This document shows, in pieces, positions 11,521 to 21,960 of a stretch of DNA of 64,000 bases. Source of the DNA: Strigamia acuminata (lineage: Eukaryota; Arthropoda; Chilopoda; Geophilomorpha; Linotaeniidae); the NCBI GenBank assembly GCA_949358305.1, contig OX442314.1, positions 59,095,369 to 59,159,368 on the forward strand, in the 5' to 3' direction. Numbering within the stretch: the first letter of the stretch is position 1; each line of letters starts with the position of its first letter. The notes under the pieces are model-generated. The model worked only from the letters and a program-made list of their open reading frames with translations. It made no database searches and was not told the DNA's origin. A program made the translations under genes and the position numbers.

Positions 11521-13896
11521 AAAAATTGATTTTTTAACAGACAAAAAATAATCACACACGCTTAATTTACGCTGCAAAAAATCCAAAAAAAAAATGTCAA
11601 AATGCTCCCAAAAAATCTTCCAATACAAAAACCAACTTCACAATCGAATCGCTCCTCATTTATTCGCCAACCCAACAAACAAAAAAAATCTCCCATACCC
11701 ACGATAAACCCCGAAAAAATCATTCCCAGCGAACCCAGCACTGCCGGAATCCCCACAACACAACACCATCGCAACAAACCAAATCGAAACCCACACGCAA
11801 TCTAACAACATTCAGTTTAACATTCATCCAAGAACTAGCATAAAGAACGACGAGTGGATAGCAAAGGAAGGGCGACTGAAGCGCACTCTAAACACAATCT
11901 CCAAATGGACGGCGGCGACTGCGCCGACCGCGGCAACTGTTGGCTCGTGCGCGCAATCGATCCGCAACCTGAGATCTACTCGGACCCCATCAGCGCACGT
12001 GCCGTGAAAGGACTTCCGTGTGTCTTCTTGGCTTGAATTTCAAACGTATGCACTCTCCCACTCTCCCACTCTCACTTCGCCCATGCACACCACAATGCAA
12101 TGCAAGCCAATTCTTCTTCAATACCTCAACCGTTCGTAATTCAAATCTAATGAAAATTTCCACCAAAAAATAAAAAAAAATAAAAATTATTTTATTTTAT
12201 TTTATTTTATTTTATTTAGCCTAGCAACCGTAGCTAAGTTGGTACACACAGAGAGAGACTCAAAGAGAAAAACTCACCATGGTTTCGCGATCCCACCTTT
12301 GGCTCCCCTCGTCCACTTGTACATTGTTTGCCTCCCCCGCGTGAGCCCATTTCAATCCCTCAAGATGATCCGTGAATAGAAATCTCCCTTTAAGGGCGAC
12401 GTGGCGACCGGTTCAGTTCCCCCAGTCGCTCAAGTACCCAGTCGGGCCACTCGACGGCCTCGCCCGGCTCCCGGCTCGGCTCCACTCGTCGCCCCCATCG
12501 CGGACGACGAGCCCGCGCGACAATGGAAACCTCTCCATCCCGCCAATCATTCGGAGAGAAAACCAACTTTTTCTTCTCCTCTTCTTTTAACGTGCAGCTG
12601 GACGGGCTGGACGCCAGTCGCGCGTGCAATTTGACAAAAGGGAGCCACGAATTAAGTCGAAACATGCGCGCCGCGAAATGTTTTCGTTGGGATTTGGCGA
12701 AGCGGGCGCCATCTTGGTTCGCTTTAACTCGAGACCTGTAGATGTTGTTGATGAGTGGACGTCGATGGTTGTTGGCTCCTTCGAAGACTCTCGACTCGGG
12801 AGATAAGTGTGGGTTAAAAAAAAAAAAAAGGCACAGTGTCATCCAATGTAGATGACAAGTGGAAGAACATTTGTGGTCTAATCCACTCTGTAAAACACTC
12901 GGCGCGCTGCTCGTGAAATTAATAGCGCGGAGATTAAGCCGATGATTCGCGATTGTTTATACGGAACGATTCGCATAAATATTTAAAACGTGGACAAATC
13001 GGATAAAATAAATGGTATATTTATAAAATAAATGGGAATTGAATTTTTCCGGATATATTGTGTGTGTATATTGTGGATATTTGTTCGCTCGCGAGTTCCC
13101 AGCAAGCCAAGCGCGAGGAACCGTTTAGCGGTGCGTACAAGCGCGCTTCGACTCGACTCTTTCCCGCAGCGAGTTGATTTGCTTTTAAATGTAATCACAG
13201 TTCACAGCGAGCCGTGAGAATATAATGTGCAGGAATGACGCTCGATCGTACGATTCGATTACGCTTTAAAAGGCACGTGAGAAAAATAATCATTAATTAT
13301 TATTACGAAATAAAATGCAAAAACAAGGAAACAAAAACGGAGAATTGACGTTGGCTTTGTTCACTTTTGTTCGCGGCACGAAATTGGCAGCGCGCACTTA
13401 AGCGGGGCGGGCGAGACGCTCGTCTTGATTCGATGGTCCATCCTTAGTTCAATTTGCATGAGGGCGGACGGCTGGCTGAATCGATTTTAATTTGATGACA
13501 ATAAAAAGGCCTCTGGTCGCCTCTTCTCTCGCCCTACAAATGGCCGTGTGCGCGTGCGCGTGCGCCTTGTCATTCGCACGCCTCCTGCTTGCCTTCATCT
13601 CGCAAGTATTGTGTAGGTGGAGAGAAGGAGAGAACGAGAAGAGATGGAAAATTGCCTGCCAACACATGTTCTAATCATAATTCTTCTTTTTTTTCTTTTT
13701 TTTTAAAAGAAATAAAAATAAATTTTTTTTCGTACCTGCAGAAGTGTATAATTGATAATGGGAAATAATTTAACTCGGTTGGTCTGGCGAAACGAAATCA
13801 ATTGGATTGTAGATGCGGCGCGAAAGCTCTCCCGGTCGCTGTAATCAGATTGTTGTGCGGGTCAATATTAGTTTAGGGTCCTAAGAAGGGGCGGCG
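11521..13896. other. intergenic DNA, no gene recognised
   Basis: Contains an (ATTTT)n run near 12188-12218 and a GC-rich block at about 12370-12720 with open frames on both strands but no domain. On the - strand, ATG directly followed by GTGAGT near 12290 resembles the end of a coding first exon. No second exon was identified, so no gene is called. Confidence 0.35.
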
Positions 13897-14556
13897 AACA
13901 CCGATTGTGATGACTTGAATGGACATTCGTCTAGGTCATACACACAAAATGTATTTAAAAAAAAAAAATATTTACTTCAATTATTTTATTTAAATTTTAT
14001 TTATTTATTTTATTTTGTCTTCGTTTTTCGTGTTTTTTCGCGTTTTTTCGCGATTGTAATGACTTGAATGGACATTGGTCTAAGTCATATACACAAAATA
14101 TATTTTCAAAAAAAATATTTCATTTATTGCATTTATTTTATTTCATTTTGTCCTCGTTTTTCGCGTTTTTTCTGCGTTTTTTCGCGATTGTAATGACTTG
14201 AATAGACATTGGTCTAGGTCTAGGTCATATACACAAAATATATTTTCAAAAAAAAAAATTTCATTTATTGTATTTATTTTATTTCATTTTGTCCTCGTTT
14301 TTCGCGTTTTTTCGCGTTTTTTCGCGTTTTTTCTGCGTTTTTTCGAGATTGTAATGACATTGGTCTAGATCATATACACAAAATATATTTTCAAAAAAAA
14401 AAAATAAAATTTTTTTTCAATTAATTAATTTAAATTTCATTTATTGTATTTATTTTATTTTATTTTGTCCTCGTTTTTCGCGTTTTTTCGCGTTTTTTTC
14501 CGCGATTTTAATGACTTGAATGGACATTGGTCTATCGGTTATAAACACTTATATAT
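13897..14556. repeat. ~130-160 bp tandem repeat array, split by a retrotransposon
   Basis: Five units start near 13903, 14053, 14186, 14347 and 14509. Each runs GATTGTAATGACTTGAATGG, then a TCTAGGTCATATACACAAAA segment, an A-run, a TTTATTTTATTT segment and TTTTTCGCG repeats. The fifth unit stops at 14556, and its remainder (ATATACAAAATATATTTTC then the A-run) resumes at 21903 on the far side of the gypsy element. Confidence 0.85.
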
Positions 14557-15101
14557 TGTTACGTGTGGGTTGGGGTGATCCACACACATAACAAATGCTA
14601 ATTAATTTAGCAAAGACCTTGAAAAGCTTCAGGTGAAATGATTGAGAGAACTGATTTATCATTTAAATAAATCTCTTTTATTCTATGGGATTTATTACAA
14701 ACTTAACAAAAATCAAATGATAAACATAATCCTTTATTTTACATAAACATAAAGAAAGAAAGCAAGAATGATAATCAAATTATATCTCTATGAATTTGGA
14801 AAGGCGGGGTGGGACCAAGCGCTGTGTGCGCTGGTCCACAGAAGCCTTTACTTACCATGTTAACTGTTTGAGGCTCAGAACATTTCTGCTCTCTCAAACC
14901 CACTTAGCTCACCAGGTAAACTCTGGGTCCACCCCCGCTCTACTTGATTGATTAGTCCAGTTGCCCTGTGCATAATTAACACAGTGACAACTGGTGAGCG
15001 GATTTGGAAACTCCAGTGTGCCTAGTGAGAGCTTTCAGAATTAATTCTCTAAACAGAGCGTTTAGGCCCGCTGTCGTACAGCGAGGTCTGCGCTCGTAAC
15101 A
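14557..15101 (-). repeat. 3' LTR of the gypsy element
   Basis: 545 bp, TGTTACG...CGTAACA, matching 21358-21902. It is the 3' LTR because the element is transcribed on the - strand. Confidence 0.93.
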
Positions 15102-15113
15102 GCCCCCCCCTTT
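15102..15113 (-). other. polypurine tract
   Basis: On the - strand the sequence AAAGGGGGGGGC lies immediately upstream of the 3' LTR, the expected place for the plus-strand DNA primer. Confidence 0.85.
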
Positions 15114-15413
15114 GAAAAATTTTGGTCTCCAAAATTCAAATTGTTTCAAATGGAAATACCCCCAAATTTCTACTTCGAGATTATCATTTTCACTTCTAAC
15201 TTTCAACATCATTCTTGCTCTTCACAAAATTTTTAACAAAATTTACGAGAATTGTTCTATTACCTTTATATCCCTCAATTCTTAGTTTAACAATACTTTT
15301 CTTGGAAAAGCCAATTACATAAAATTAAACTCTTCGTGTTTGTCTATACACAAGAGAAAATCTAAAACAAAATTTTACACAAAATTATACAAGTAACAAT
15401 TGTAATTTCAATT

Positions 15414-15611
15414 TTAGTCTTCTTCGATTTCTTCAATTGTCGCATCCTCTTCGAAGGTTATCAGATGATCTTTGATGATTTCCAACGCAAATCGACTTCT
15501 TAAATCATAAGTTTGTCGTGATGTCATTCCGACTCGCTTATCTATCGTCGTTTCGTCCTCCTCTGTTAACTTAGTATCCAAATCGGACAAAGATATTTGT
15601 TCGTCCATCAT
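15414..15611 (-). CDS. small acidic ORF between pol and the 3' LTR
   Basis: 65 residues, Glu/Asp-rich with a very acidic C-terminus (EEDATIEEIEED). It lies 3' of pol within the gypsy element and has no membrane segment or known domain. It could be a reduced third ORF or chance. It sits where env would be but shows no env feature. Confidence 0.25.
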   Translation of the reverse strand: MMDEQISLSDLDTKLTEEDETTIDKRVGMTSRQTYDLRSRFALEIIKDHLITFEEDATIEEIEED

Positions 15612-15711
15612 AAATTATCCAACTTCTAAGTCGAAACACAATGTTAAGCAGTTTTACTTACTGGCCTCTCGCTTAATCGCTCAATAAAGTCGAACTTTCT
15701 GCGCAAGGTGT

Positions 15712-18700
15712 TCAATAAAACCGGCGATAATTTGTCCGTGCTCGTGGTCTTAACCGCTCAGAACGGAAATCACGTGTTTCGTCAGCGACGTCCTCTGTTG
15801 GCAATTTCTTCGAACGTTCCTCCGATGTCACTTCCGGCTCGAACAACGATTTCAAAGAAATCTGATCCTCGTCACTTATGAATCTTTCTTGGCATGGTTT
15901 TTTTGATTGTTTTAGTGCTTTTTTAGTGTTAATTCTAACTTCTTCAATTCCTTTACTTTCCATCAACTTAGTTTTGTTAGAATTTTCCGCCTTCACCTCA
16001 GTTTCACTATTCCTATCCATAATTATGGATACTTCTTTCCTTGGCTTGTAAGGTTTTAACCTTTCCACGTTAACAATGTCTGATTTTTTACCAGTTGAAT
16101 CTACTATTTGGTAATCGTTTGGTGCAGTTCGGCGCACTATTTCGTAGGGACCAGAATATTGCGGCAGTAATTTTTCACTGAGTCCAACCTTTCTGTTCGG
16201 TTTTTTCAAATAAACGTATTCTCCAGGCTCGAACTCCACAACCTTTCTGTTCTTATCAAATCTTTCTTTGCTTTTAGCTGACATCTGCTCCAGTCTCTGG
16301 TTTGAGATTCTCCTTGCTGCCTCGATGAATTTGGCAGTTCTCAAAGTGAATTCCTTCTTCGGGAGATTCAGATTCACATCGACGTTAACATCTGCTTCAT
16401 ACCCCCTTAATAAAAAGTATGGGGTATATCCAGTTGTCTCGTGAACCGACGTGTTGTACGAGAATAACAGGTGTGGCAGGAAATCATCCCAGTCCGTATG
16501 ATCTTCATTTACGTAGTTCAGAAGCATTTTCGCAAGTGTTGCGTTAAAACGCTCCGTTAAACCGTTTGTCCTGGCATGATATCCGCTAGTTGTTTTATGT
16601 TTTGATTTATAGAGTCTCGAGACCTCCTCCATCAATTCATTTCTGTATTCTGTACCACGGTCAGTCAGAATTTCCCTTGGAGATCCTTCTTTCACCATTA
16701 TCTCATAAACTAAAGCATCCGCTGCTGCAATGGCCGTGCAAGTTGGTGACGCTCTCGCACAGACCGCTCTAGATAGATAGTCCGTCATAACAAACACATA
16801 ATTATTCCCTTTCTTTGAAGTCGGGAATTTTCCTAAAGTGTCCATTCCTACTCTTTGGAATGGTCTGGTCACGGTTGTCCAGGGTTGCAATAATCCTTTT
16901 GGTGGTGTGGTATCCGTTTTTGCTGCAGCGCACTTCTTGCAGGACAGGACGTAGTCTCTGACTTCTGCATAAATTCTAGGCCAATGGAATCTGGTACTTA
17001 TTCTTTTCCAAGTTTTCGACAGGCCTAGATGAGCTCCTGGAAGGCCATCATGCATCTCGTGCAGAACATCTTGCTGTAGGTGTTTTGGCACAACCAGTAG
17101 TAACCTTTCGTTGCCCAGGAAATTCTTCCTTCTGAACAAAACTTCATCCTGGAGCACGAACTGTTGTAAAGATCGTCTCTTCTTTTTCGAAAGGCGCTCA
17201 ATATCTCGAAGTGCATCAACGTATTCCTTCAGCTTCTGATCCTTTCGCTGCTCGGCAGGTAGGTCCAGATTTTCCAGTAGCAACAAAGGTAAATCAATTA
17301 TTTCTTCTTCGCCCACTGCCTCAGGAATACGACTTAACGCATCTGCATCTTGATGTTTTTTACCACTCTTGTGAATGACCTCGTAGTCATAGTCCACCAA
17401 TTGGAGTGACCATCTGGTGAGTCGTCCGTTGGGATTTCTCACAGTTTTGAGCCACTGCAACGCTGAATGGTCCGTAATAACGTAGAACTTTTGGCCATAC
17501 AAGTAAGGTCGGAACTTTTGTATACCAAAGATGATTGCAAGGCACTCACGCTCCGTTGTATCATAGTTCTGCTCTGCTTTGCTAAGCAGTCGGCTAGCGT
17601 AGGCTACGACATGTTCTTGTTTATTTATCTTTTGTTTCAGCACAACTCCTAATCCATATGCACTGGCGTCAGTAGAGATCATAAAGGGCTCGCTGAAATT
17701 TGGATGAGCCAGCACTGGAACTGTCGTTAGGGCCGTCTTCAGCTTCTGGAACGCTTCATCGTGTGGCGGTCCCCAATCATACTTTTCTTCTTTCTTTGTC
17801 AGATTTACAAGGCACTTGGACACGTCTGAAAAACCACGAATAAATTTGCGATAATAAGAACATAATCCAAGAAATCCTTGCAACTGCTTTACTGTTGTTG
17901 GTTTTGGGAACTTCGCCACGGACTCCAAATTACGTGGATCCGGTGAAACTCCTTTTGCATTGATGACGTGTCCCAAATACTTAATGGTATCCGTTCCAAA
18001 AGTGCATTTACTTAATTTGACCTTTAAATTCGCCGTGCGCAATTTCGAAAAGACGTTGTCTAAATCAACCAAATGCTGGTCGAATGTCTTTGAAAAGATG
18101 ATCAGATCGTCCAAGTAGGCTATACACACTTTTCCTAGGAGGTTACCAAGCACTTTGTTCATGAGCTTTTGGAATGCCGCAGGACTATTACACAAGCCCT
18201 GGCCCAGTACATTAAATTCGTAATGACCGGAAGACGTTGTGAACGCAGTCTTTTCCTTATCCTCCTCATCAATCTCGACTTGGAAATATCCCTGGATTAA
18301 ATCCATCATGGAAAAATACTTCGCACCTGACAGTTGGTCTAAGGTGTCGTCGATTCGGGGGAGTGGGTAAACCATCTTCTTAGTCACTGCATTCAGCCGC
18401 CTCCAATCAACACAAAACCGCCATTTGCCATCACGTCTCTTAATTAAAAGCACTGGCGCACTCCATGGACTCTCGGACTCTCTGATTACATCCATTTCAA
18501 GCAGTTTCTGGGTTTCCTCTGCTTCGACTTCTTTCTCTTTCATGGATCGGCGATATGGCTGCAGGTGAATTGGCTGTGCATCACCTGTGTCTATTTTATG
18601 CTTGTAGACCTTTACTCTGCCTAAATCCTGATCTGAAGTGGCAAATCTATCTTCATTCTTACGCAGTAGGTTCTTCAGCTGCTCCTTTTGGTTTGTATCC

Positions 18701-19509
18701 AGTAGATCACTTGACACGGCAGAATCAAAGTTCAAGCCATTAGGTGGCTGCTCCTCAAAACTACCAATGTCAATGACGTGGTATGCTTTGGCAATCGCTG
18801 TTCCTTTCTGCAGATAAACCGCCTTCTTCGTCGGATTCGCAACTCGCATTATGCCTGATCCATCCTTAAATGTAGTTAGAGTTTTACAGCCAATTACTCC
18901 CAATCTATCAGTCAAATTGGATAATGGCTCTGCAAACAAATCTTCATTAGTTTTATTATTGTTCACTCCAATGAAAAGCATGCATTCGTGCATTGCTGGA
19001 ATTTTTATTGATTTAGTAAGTCTGCCAATAAATGTTTGTTCCAGATAATTTCTTGACATTGGAAAAACTTCCGGTTTAAATCCTTCACTTTTTCGCCCCA
19101 CAAAGACCTTCCGTCGGTCATAGTCCAACACACACCCTGCTTGTTTGAGGAAAGGATCACCTAGTAAGAGCTCATGACCAAATCCCCGCACTACTAATAC
19201 CTCCATGCTGTAGTCCAATCTTCCAATGGTGACTGTAATTTTCCCAATTCCTTCAGGAGATATTAAGGAGTTATCAATTACCCTCAGTTTTATGTAAGGG
19301 CAAGGCCGACGAAACAGGTGCACTCTGTCTGCCAGTTCCTCACTTATAATGTTTCTATATCCACCTGAATCCAATACACCTTTAACTTCCAAATCATCCA
19401 CTACAACAGGTATTGTTAGCATCTCCTCAGTGGTGTTAATGTCAACTATTTCCAACTTCCTTCTCATCCTTCTTCTTCTCCTTCTTCTCTTTGACTGTCT
19501 TTGCGGCAC
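15712..19509 (-). CDS. gypsy Pol polyprotein (PR-RT-RNaseH-INT)
   Basis: 1265 codons counted from a GTG; the frame is open further upstream and is reached from gag by a -1 shift rather than by its own AUG. Order: a basic leader; aspartic protease DSG at about residue 47 (VLDSGGYRN); reverse transcriptase with YLDD near 465; RNase H with TDAS near 612 and TDHSALQWL near 682; integrase HHCC zinc finger at about 820-860 (H..H, CKKC); and integrase core D near 889 (GMDTLG), D near 950 (LTDRGTEY), E near 985 (TERFN), giving the D-35-E spacing. A GPY/F-type C-terminal module is near 1125. All catalytic residues looked for are present and the frame is uninterrupted, so the enzyme set looks functional. 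Confidence 0.93.
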   Translation of the reverse strand: MPQRQSKRRRRRRRMRRKLEIVDINTTEEMLTIPVVVDDLEVKGVLDSGGYRNIISEELADRVHLFRRPCPYIKLRVIDNSLISPEGIGKITVTIGRLDYSMEVLVVRGFGHELLLGDPFLKQAGCVLDYDRRKVFVGRKSEGFKPEVFPMSRNYLEQTFIGRLTKSIKIPAMHECMLFIGVNNNKTNEDLFAEPLSNLTDRLGVIGCKTLTTFKDGSGIMRVANPTKKAVYLQKGTAIAKAYHVIDIGSFEEQPPNGLNFDSAVSSDLLDTNQKEQLKNLLRKNEDRFATSDQDLGRVKVYKHKIDTGDAQPIHLQPYRRSMKEKEVEAEETQKLLEMDVIRESESPWSAPVLLIKRRDGKWRFCVDWRRLNAVTKKMVYPLPRIDDTLDQLSGAKYFSMMDLIQGYFQVEIDEEDKEKTAFTTSSGHYEFNVLGQGLCNSPAAFQKLMNKVLGNLLGKVCIAYLDDLIIFSKTFDQHLVDLDNVFSKLRTANLKVKLSKCTFGTDTIKYLGHVINAKGVSPDPRNLESVAKFPKPTTVKQLQGFLGLCSYYRKFIRGFSDVSKCLVNLTKKEEKYDWGPPHDEAFQKLKTALTTVPVLAHPNFSEPFMISTDASAYGLGVVLKQKINKQEHVVAYASRLLSKAEQNYDTTERECLAIIFGIQKFRPYLYGQKFYVITDHSALQWLKTVRNPNGRLTRWSLQLVDYDYEVIHKSGKKHQDADALSRIPEAVGEEEIIDLPLLLLENLDLPAEQRKDQKLKEYVDALRDIERLSKKKRRSLQQFVLQDEVLFRRKNFLGNERLLLVVPKHLQQDVLHEMHDGLPGAHLGLSKTWKRISTRFHWPRIYAEVRDYVLSCKKCAAAKTDTTPPKGLLQPWTTVTRPFQRVGMDTLGKFPTSKKGNNYVFVMTDYLSRAVCARASPTCTAIAAADALVYEIMVKEGSPREILTDRGTEYRNELMEEVSRLYKSKHKTTSGYHARTNGLTERFNATLAKMLLNYVNEDHTDWDDFLPHLLFSYNTSVHETTGYTPYFLLRGYEADVNVDVNLNLPKKEFTLRTAKFIEAARRISNQRLEQMSAKSKERFDKNRKVVEFEPGEYVYLKKPNRKVGLSEKLLPQYSGPYEIVRRTAPNDYQIVDSTGKKSDIVNVERLKPYKPRKEVSIIMDRNSETEVKAENSNKTKLMESKGIEEVRINTKKALKQSKKPCQERFISDEDQISLKSLFEPEVTSEERSKKLPTEDVADETRDFRSERLRPRARTNYRRFY

Positions 19510-19511
19510 TA

Positions 19512-20579
19512 CTAGTTTCCCCGGTTCTGTTGTTTTTGATTCCCAGGTGGATTTCTTGCTTGGTTATTACCGCTGTTATTGTTAGCAGGACCATTTCCTT
19601 GGTTACCGTTATTTTCTTCATTATTCTTATTATTATAACGCCAAGTATCACGCCTCTTCCCACCGCCACCTCTGTTTTGTGACGCACAGCAGGTGCAGTT
19701 GGGCTGATGGAAACATCCGGGTCCAGTTTGCTGCTGCTGAAAATTCTGCCAGTTCTGCGGAGAACTTTGCTGGAATTGCTGCTGCTTCTGCTGGGTTCCT
19801 TGGAAAAATTTTCCTCCTTGACGCTGATTGTTGACTGGGGTAAACCAAGTCCCTTGATGGAAAATTGGAGAGATCGTCTCTTGCAATACGCCATTCTGCA
19901 AAAACATATTCTGTTCTTTTAGAAAGTTGTTTTCTGCTACAAGTTCTGCGAGCGACTTTGGGGCTTCTGCCACTCCAGTCAAATAAGTTGACGGTGCGAC
20001 GGTCGCCTTGTCAGCCACAAGTTTCTGTACAAGGGTCAGTAAAGCTGTCGACGGATCTTCCTTCACTCCATGGGCTTCATAAAGCTGAACTCTTTCCATC
20101 AAATCATCCATAGCTGTAGGAAAAACTGTCATCAACCTGTCTTTTATCGGCTGTTTCATAGCCTGATAGACATAGTTGATTTTCTGGGTTTCACTGAGGG
20201 CTGGTCTGGCAAATGAACACAAGTGGAGAACTTTCTTAATAAAGTCAATGGCTGTCCCTTCTTCATGCTTAAGGGCGTGTAGGGTATTGAGGACGTGCTC
20301 GGGCCTACGGCGGAATTTTTTCTGCAATGCTGCTTTCCATTCGTCCCAAGCCCAGCTAGGGTTAGCTTGTAGCTGCTCGACGTACCAGGAGAGCGCATCT
20401 TCCTTCATTACAATCGGCAGATGCTTGGCACGTTCCGTATCCGTAGCAACAATCGCTTCATAACCAACAATCCATTCGTCAATGTTCCCAGTTTTGGTAT
20501 CATAATTGACTGGATTGCGCTTTTGCACTACTAGTCCTTTTAATAGGGTTTCCAACGTTGCAGTTGAACTAATCGCCAT
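19512..20579 (-). CDS. gypsy Gag protein
   Basis: The frame runs from the first ATG at 20579 (355 residues); it is open upstream to at least 20738 but without ATG. It contains the retrotransposon capsid-like domain (WIVGYEAIVATDTERAKHLP, then LSWYVEQLQANPSW and EHVLNTLHALKHEEG). A Gln/Asn-rich C-terminus follows, with a short Cys-rich stretch (CFHQPNCTCCASQ) that may replace the usual CCHC knuckle. It forms the particle that packages element RNA. The stop lies just 2 bases before the first codon used to count Pol, and the two frames differ by -1. Confidence 0.88.
   Translation of the reverse strand: MAISSTATLETLLKGLVVQKRNPVNYDTKTGNIDEWIVGYEAIVATDTERAKHLPIVMKEDALSWYVEQLQANPSWAWDEWKAALQKKFRRRPEHVLNTLHALKHEEGTAIDFIKKVLHLCSFARPALSETQKINYVYQAMKQPIKDRLMTVFPTAMDDLMERVQLYEAHGVKEDPSTALLTLVQKLVADKATVAPSTYLTGVAEAPKSLAELVAENNFLKEQNMFLQNGVLQETISPIFHQGTWFTPVNNQRQGGKFFQGTQQKQQQFQQSSPQNWQNFQQQQTGPGCFHQPNCTCCASQNRGGGGKRRDTWRYNNKNNEENNGNQGNGPANNNSGNNQARNPPGNQKQQNRGN
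19515..19521 (-). promoter_or_regulatory. candidate -1 ribosomal frameshift heptamer G GGA AAC
   Basis: In the gag frame the last codons read CGG GGA AAC TAG, which contains the X XXY YYZ heptamer GGGAAAC directly before the stop. Slipping back one base enters the open pol frame, which has no stop across the junction. Position, frame and motif all agree with programmed -1 frameshifting. Confidence 0.75.
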
Positions 20580-21337
20580 CTTGACTTCTTCTAGAGGTTC
20601 ACTATCCTCTGGTTCTGGTTCACTGTCCAAATGTTCATCAGACTTGAATTCTGTTGTTAATGTGTAAAGTTGTCCTCGGTCCGCAATTATACTTGATGAT
20701 TTCTTGCGAAATGTTATGTTGGAGGAATCCAGTTCCACTGTAGATCCACTTCACAACAGAAGACACAAACTTTCACAAATCACAAATTCACCTCACTTGT
20801 GAAACACTAGTCACTAAAACACTTTCACCATGCTAGGGAAAAAAGAAAATAATTCATAATATTATTACTCATAACTGTGCATGAGTTAAAATTGTTTAAA
20901 ACTATTTACAATTCTTAAAATTATTCAAAATATTTATAACCCTAAAATGATTCATCACTAAAACTAGGCTTTAATTCTAAAATACTGTTTAATTGTTTTC
21001 AACTAATTAAATATTCAGTAACATGCAAACTCATTTAACATTCATGCTCAGTTTCAACTCAAAACACTTAAATATTCAACACTTTTACACAAGATAATTA
21101 AATATTCAACACTTTTTTCACAAGACAATTAAATATTCATTCCCAATCTCAATTTTTCACACCCAAATTGATTTTCAGAAGTCTCTTTATTTGCTTTCAA
21201 ATCTGATAATATTATAGCCAATTTGTATTTTCAACCTTACTCATTTTCAGGGCCAAATTTCAAACTATTTTACACAAAATTCCAGATTTTTACTAACATT
21301 TTAGCTCTTAAATAAAGCAATTATACAGGGTCTTTTA

Positions 21338-21354
21338 AATCCGCATCTCCACCA
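21338..21354 (-). other. primer-binding-site-like sequence
   Basis: Three bases inside the 5' LTR, the - strand reads TGGTGGAGATGCGGATT. It begins with TGG, as expected for pairing to a tRNA 3'-CCA end. I could not assign the tRNA. Confidence 0.55.
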
Positions 21355-21357
21355 CTT

Positions 21358-21902
21358 TGTTACGTGTGGGTTGGGGTGATCCACACACATAACAAATGCT
21401 AATTAATTTAGCAAAGACCTTGAAAAGCTTCAGGTGAAATGATTGAGAGAACTGATTTATCATTTAAATAAATCTCTTTTATTCTATGGGATTTATTACA
21501 AACTTAACAAAAATCAAATGATAAACATAATCCTTTATTTTACATAAACATAAAGAAAGAAAGCAAGAATGATAATCAAATTATATCTCTATGAATTTGG
21601 AAAGGCGGGGTGGGACCAAGCGCTGTGTGCGCTGGTCCACAGAAGCCTTTACTTACCATGTTAACTGTTTGAGGCTCAGAACATTTCTGCTCTCTCAAAC
21701 CCACTTAGCTCACCAGGTAAACTCTGGGTCCACCCCCGCTCTACTTGATTGATTAGTCCAGTTGCCCTGTGCATAATTAACACAGTGACAACTGGTGAGC
21801 GGATTTGGAAACTCCAGTGTGCCTAGTGAGAGCTTTCAGAATTAATTCTCTAAACAGAGCGTTTAGGCCCGCTGTCGTACAGCGAGGTCTGCGCTCGTAA
21901 CA
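21358..21902 (-). repeat. 5' LTR of the gypsy element
   Basis: 545 bp, apparently identical to 14557-15101. On the - strand it precedes the PBS and gag, so it holds the element promoter. Confidence 0.93.
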
Positions 21903-21960
21903 ATATACAAAATATATTTTCAAAAAAAAAAAAAAAAATTTTTTTTCAATTATTTTATTT
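21903..21960. repeat. continuation of the split tandem repeat
   Basis: The segment ATATACAAAATATATTTTC plus A/T runs matches the interior of the units at 13897-14556. It is the downstream half of the unit cut by the gypsy insertion. Confidence 0.75.

Larger units (their letters stand above)
14557..21902 (-). mobile_element. complete Ty3/gypsy-type LTR retrotransposon
   Basis: A 7346 bp element has two 545 bp LTRs (TGTTACG...CGTAACA) that appear identical on reading. It carries a PBS-like site, gag, pol in the order protease-RT-RNase H-integrase, and a polypurine tract, all read on the - strand. The order identifies Ty3/gypsy rather than copia or BEL. There is no env. The 4 bp direct repeat ATAT flanks it (14553-14556 and 21903-21906), though the site is AT-rich so this is weak alone. 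The insertion splits a tandem repeat whose sequence resumes on the far side. Apparently identical LTRs and open ORFs imply a very recent insertion and possible activity. Confidence 0.95.

Noticed and set aside
12270-12300. ATG-GTGAGT first-exon-like end on the - strand
   Set aside because: The motif is short and no downstream exon with compatible frame was found, so it was not called a gene.
14553-14556. ATAT target duplication as sole proof of the gypsy borders
   Set aside because: AT repeats are common at this site; the borders rest on the LTR ends and the split tandem repeat instead.
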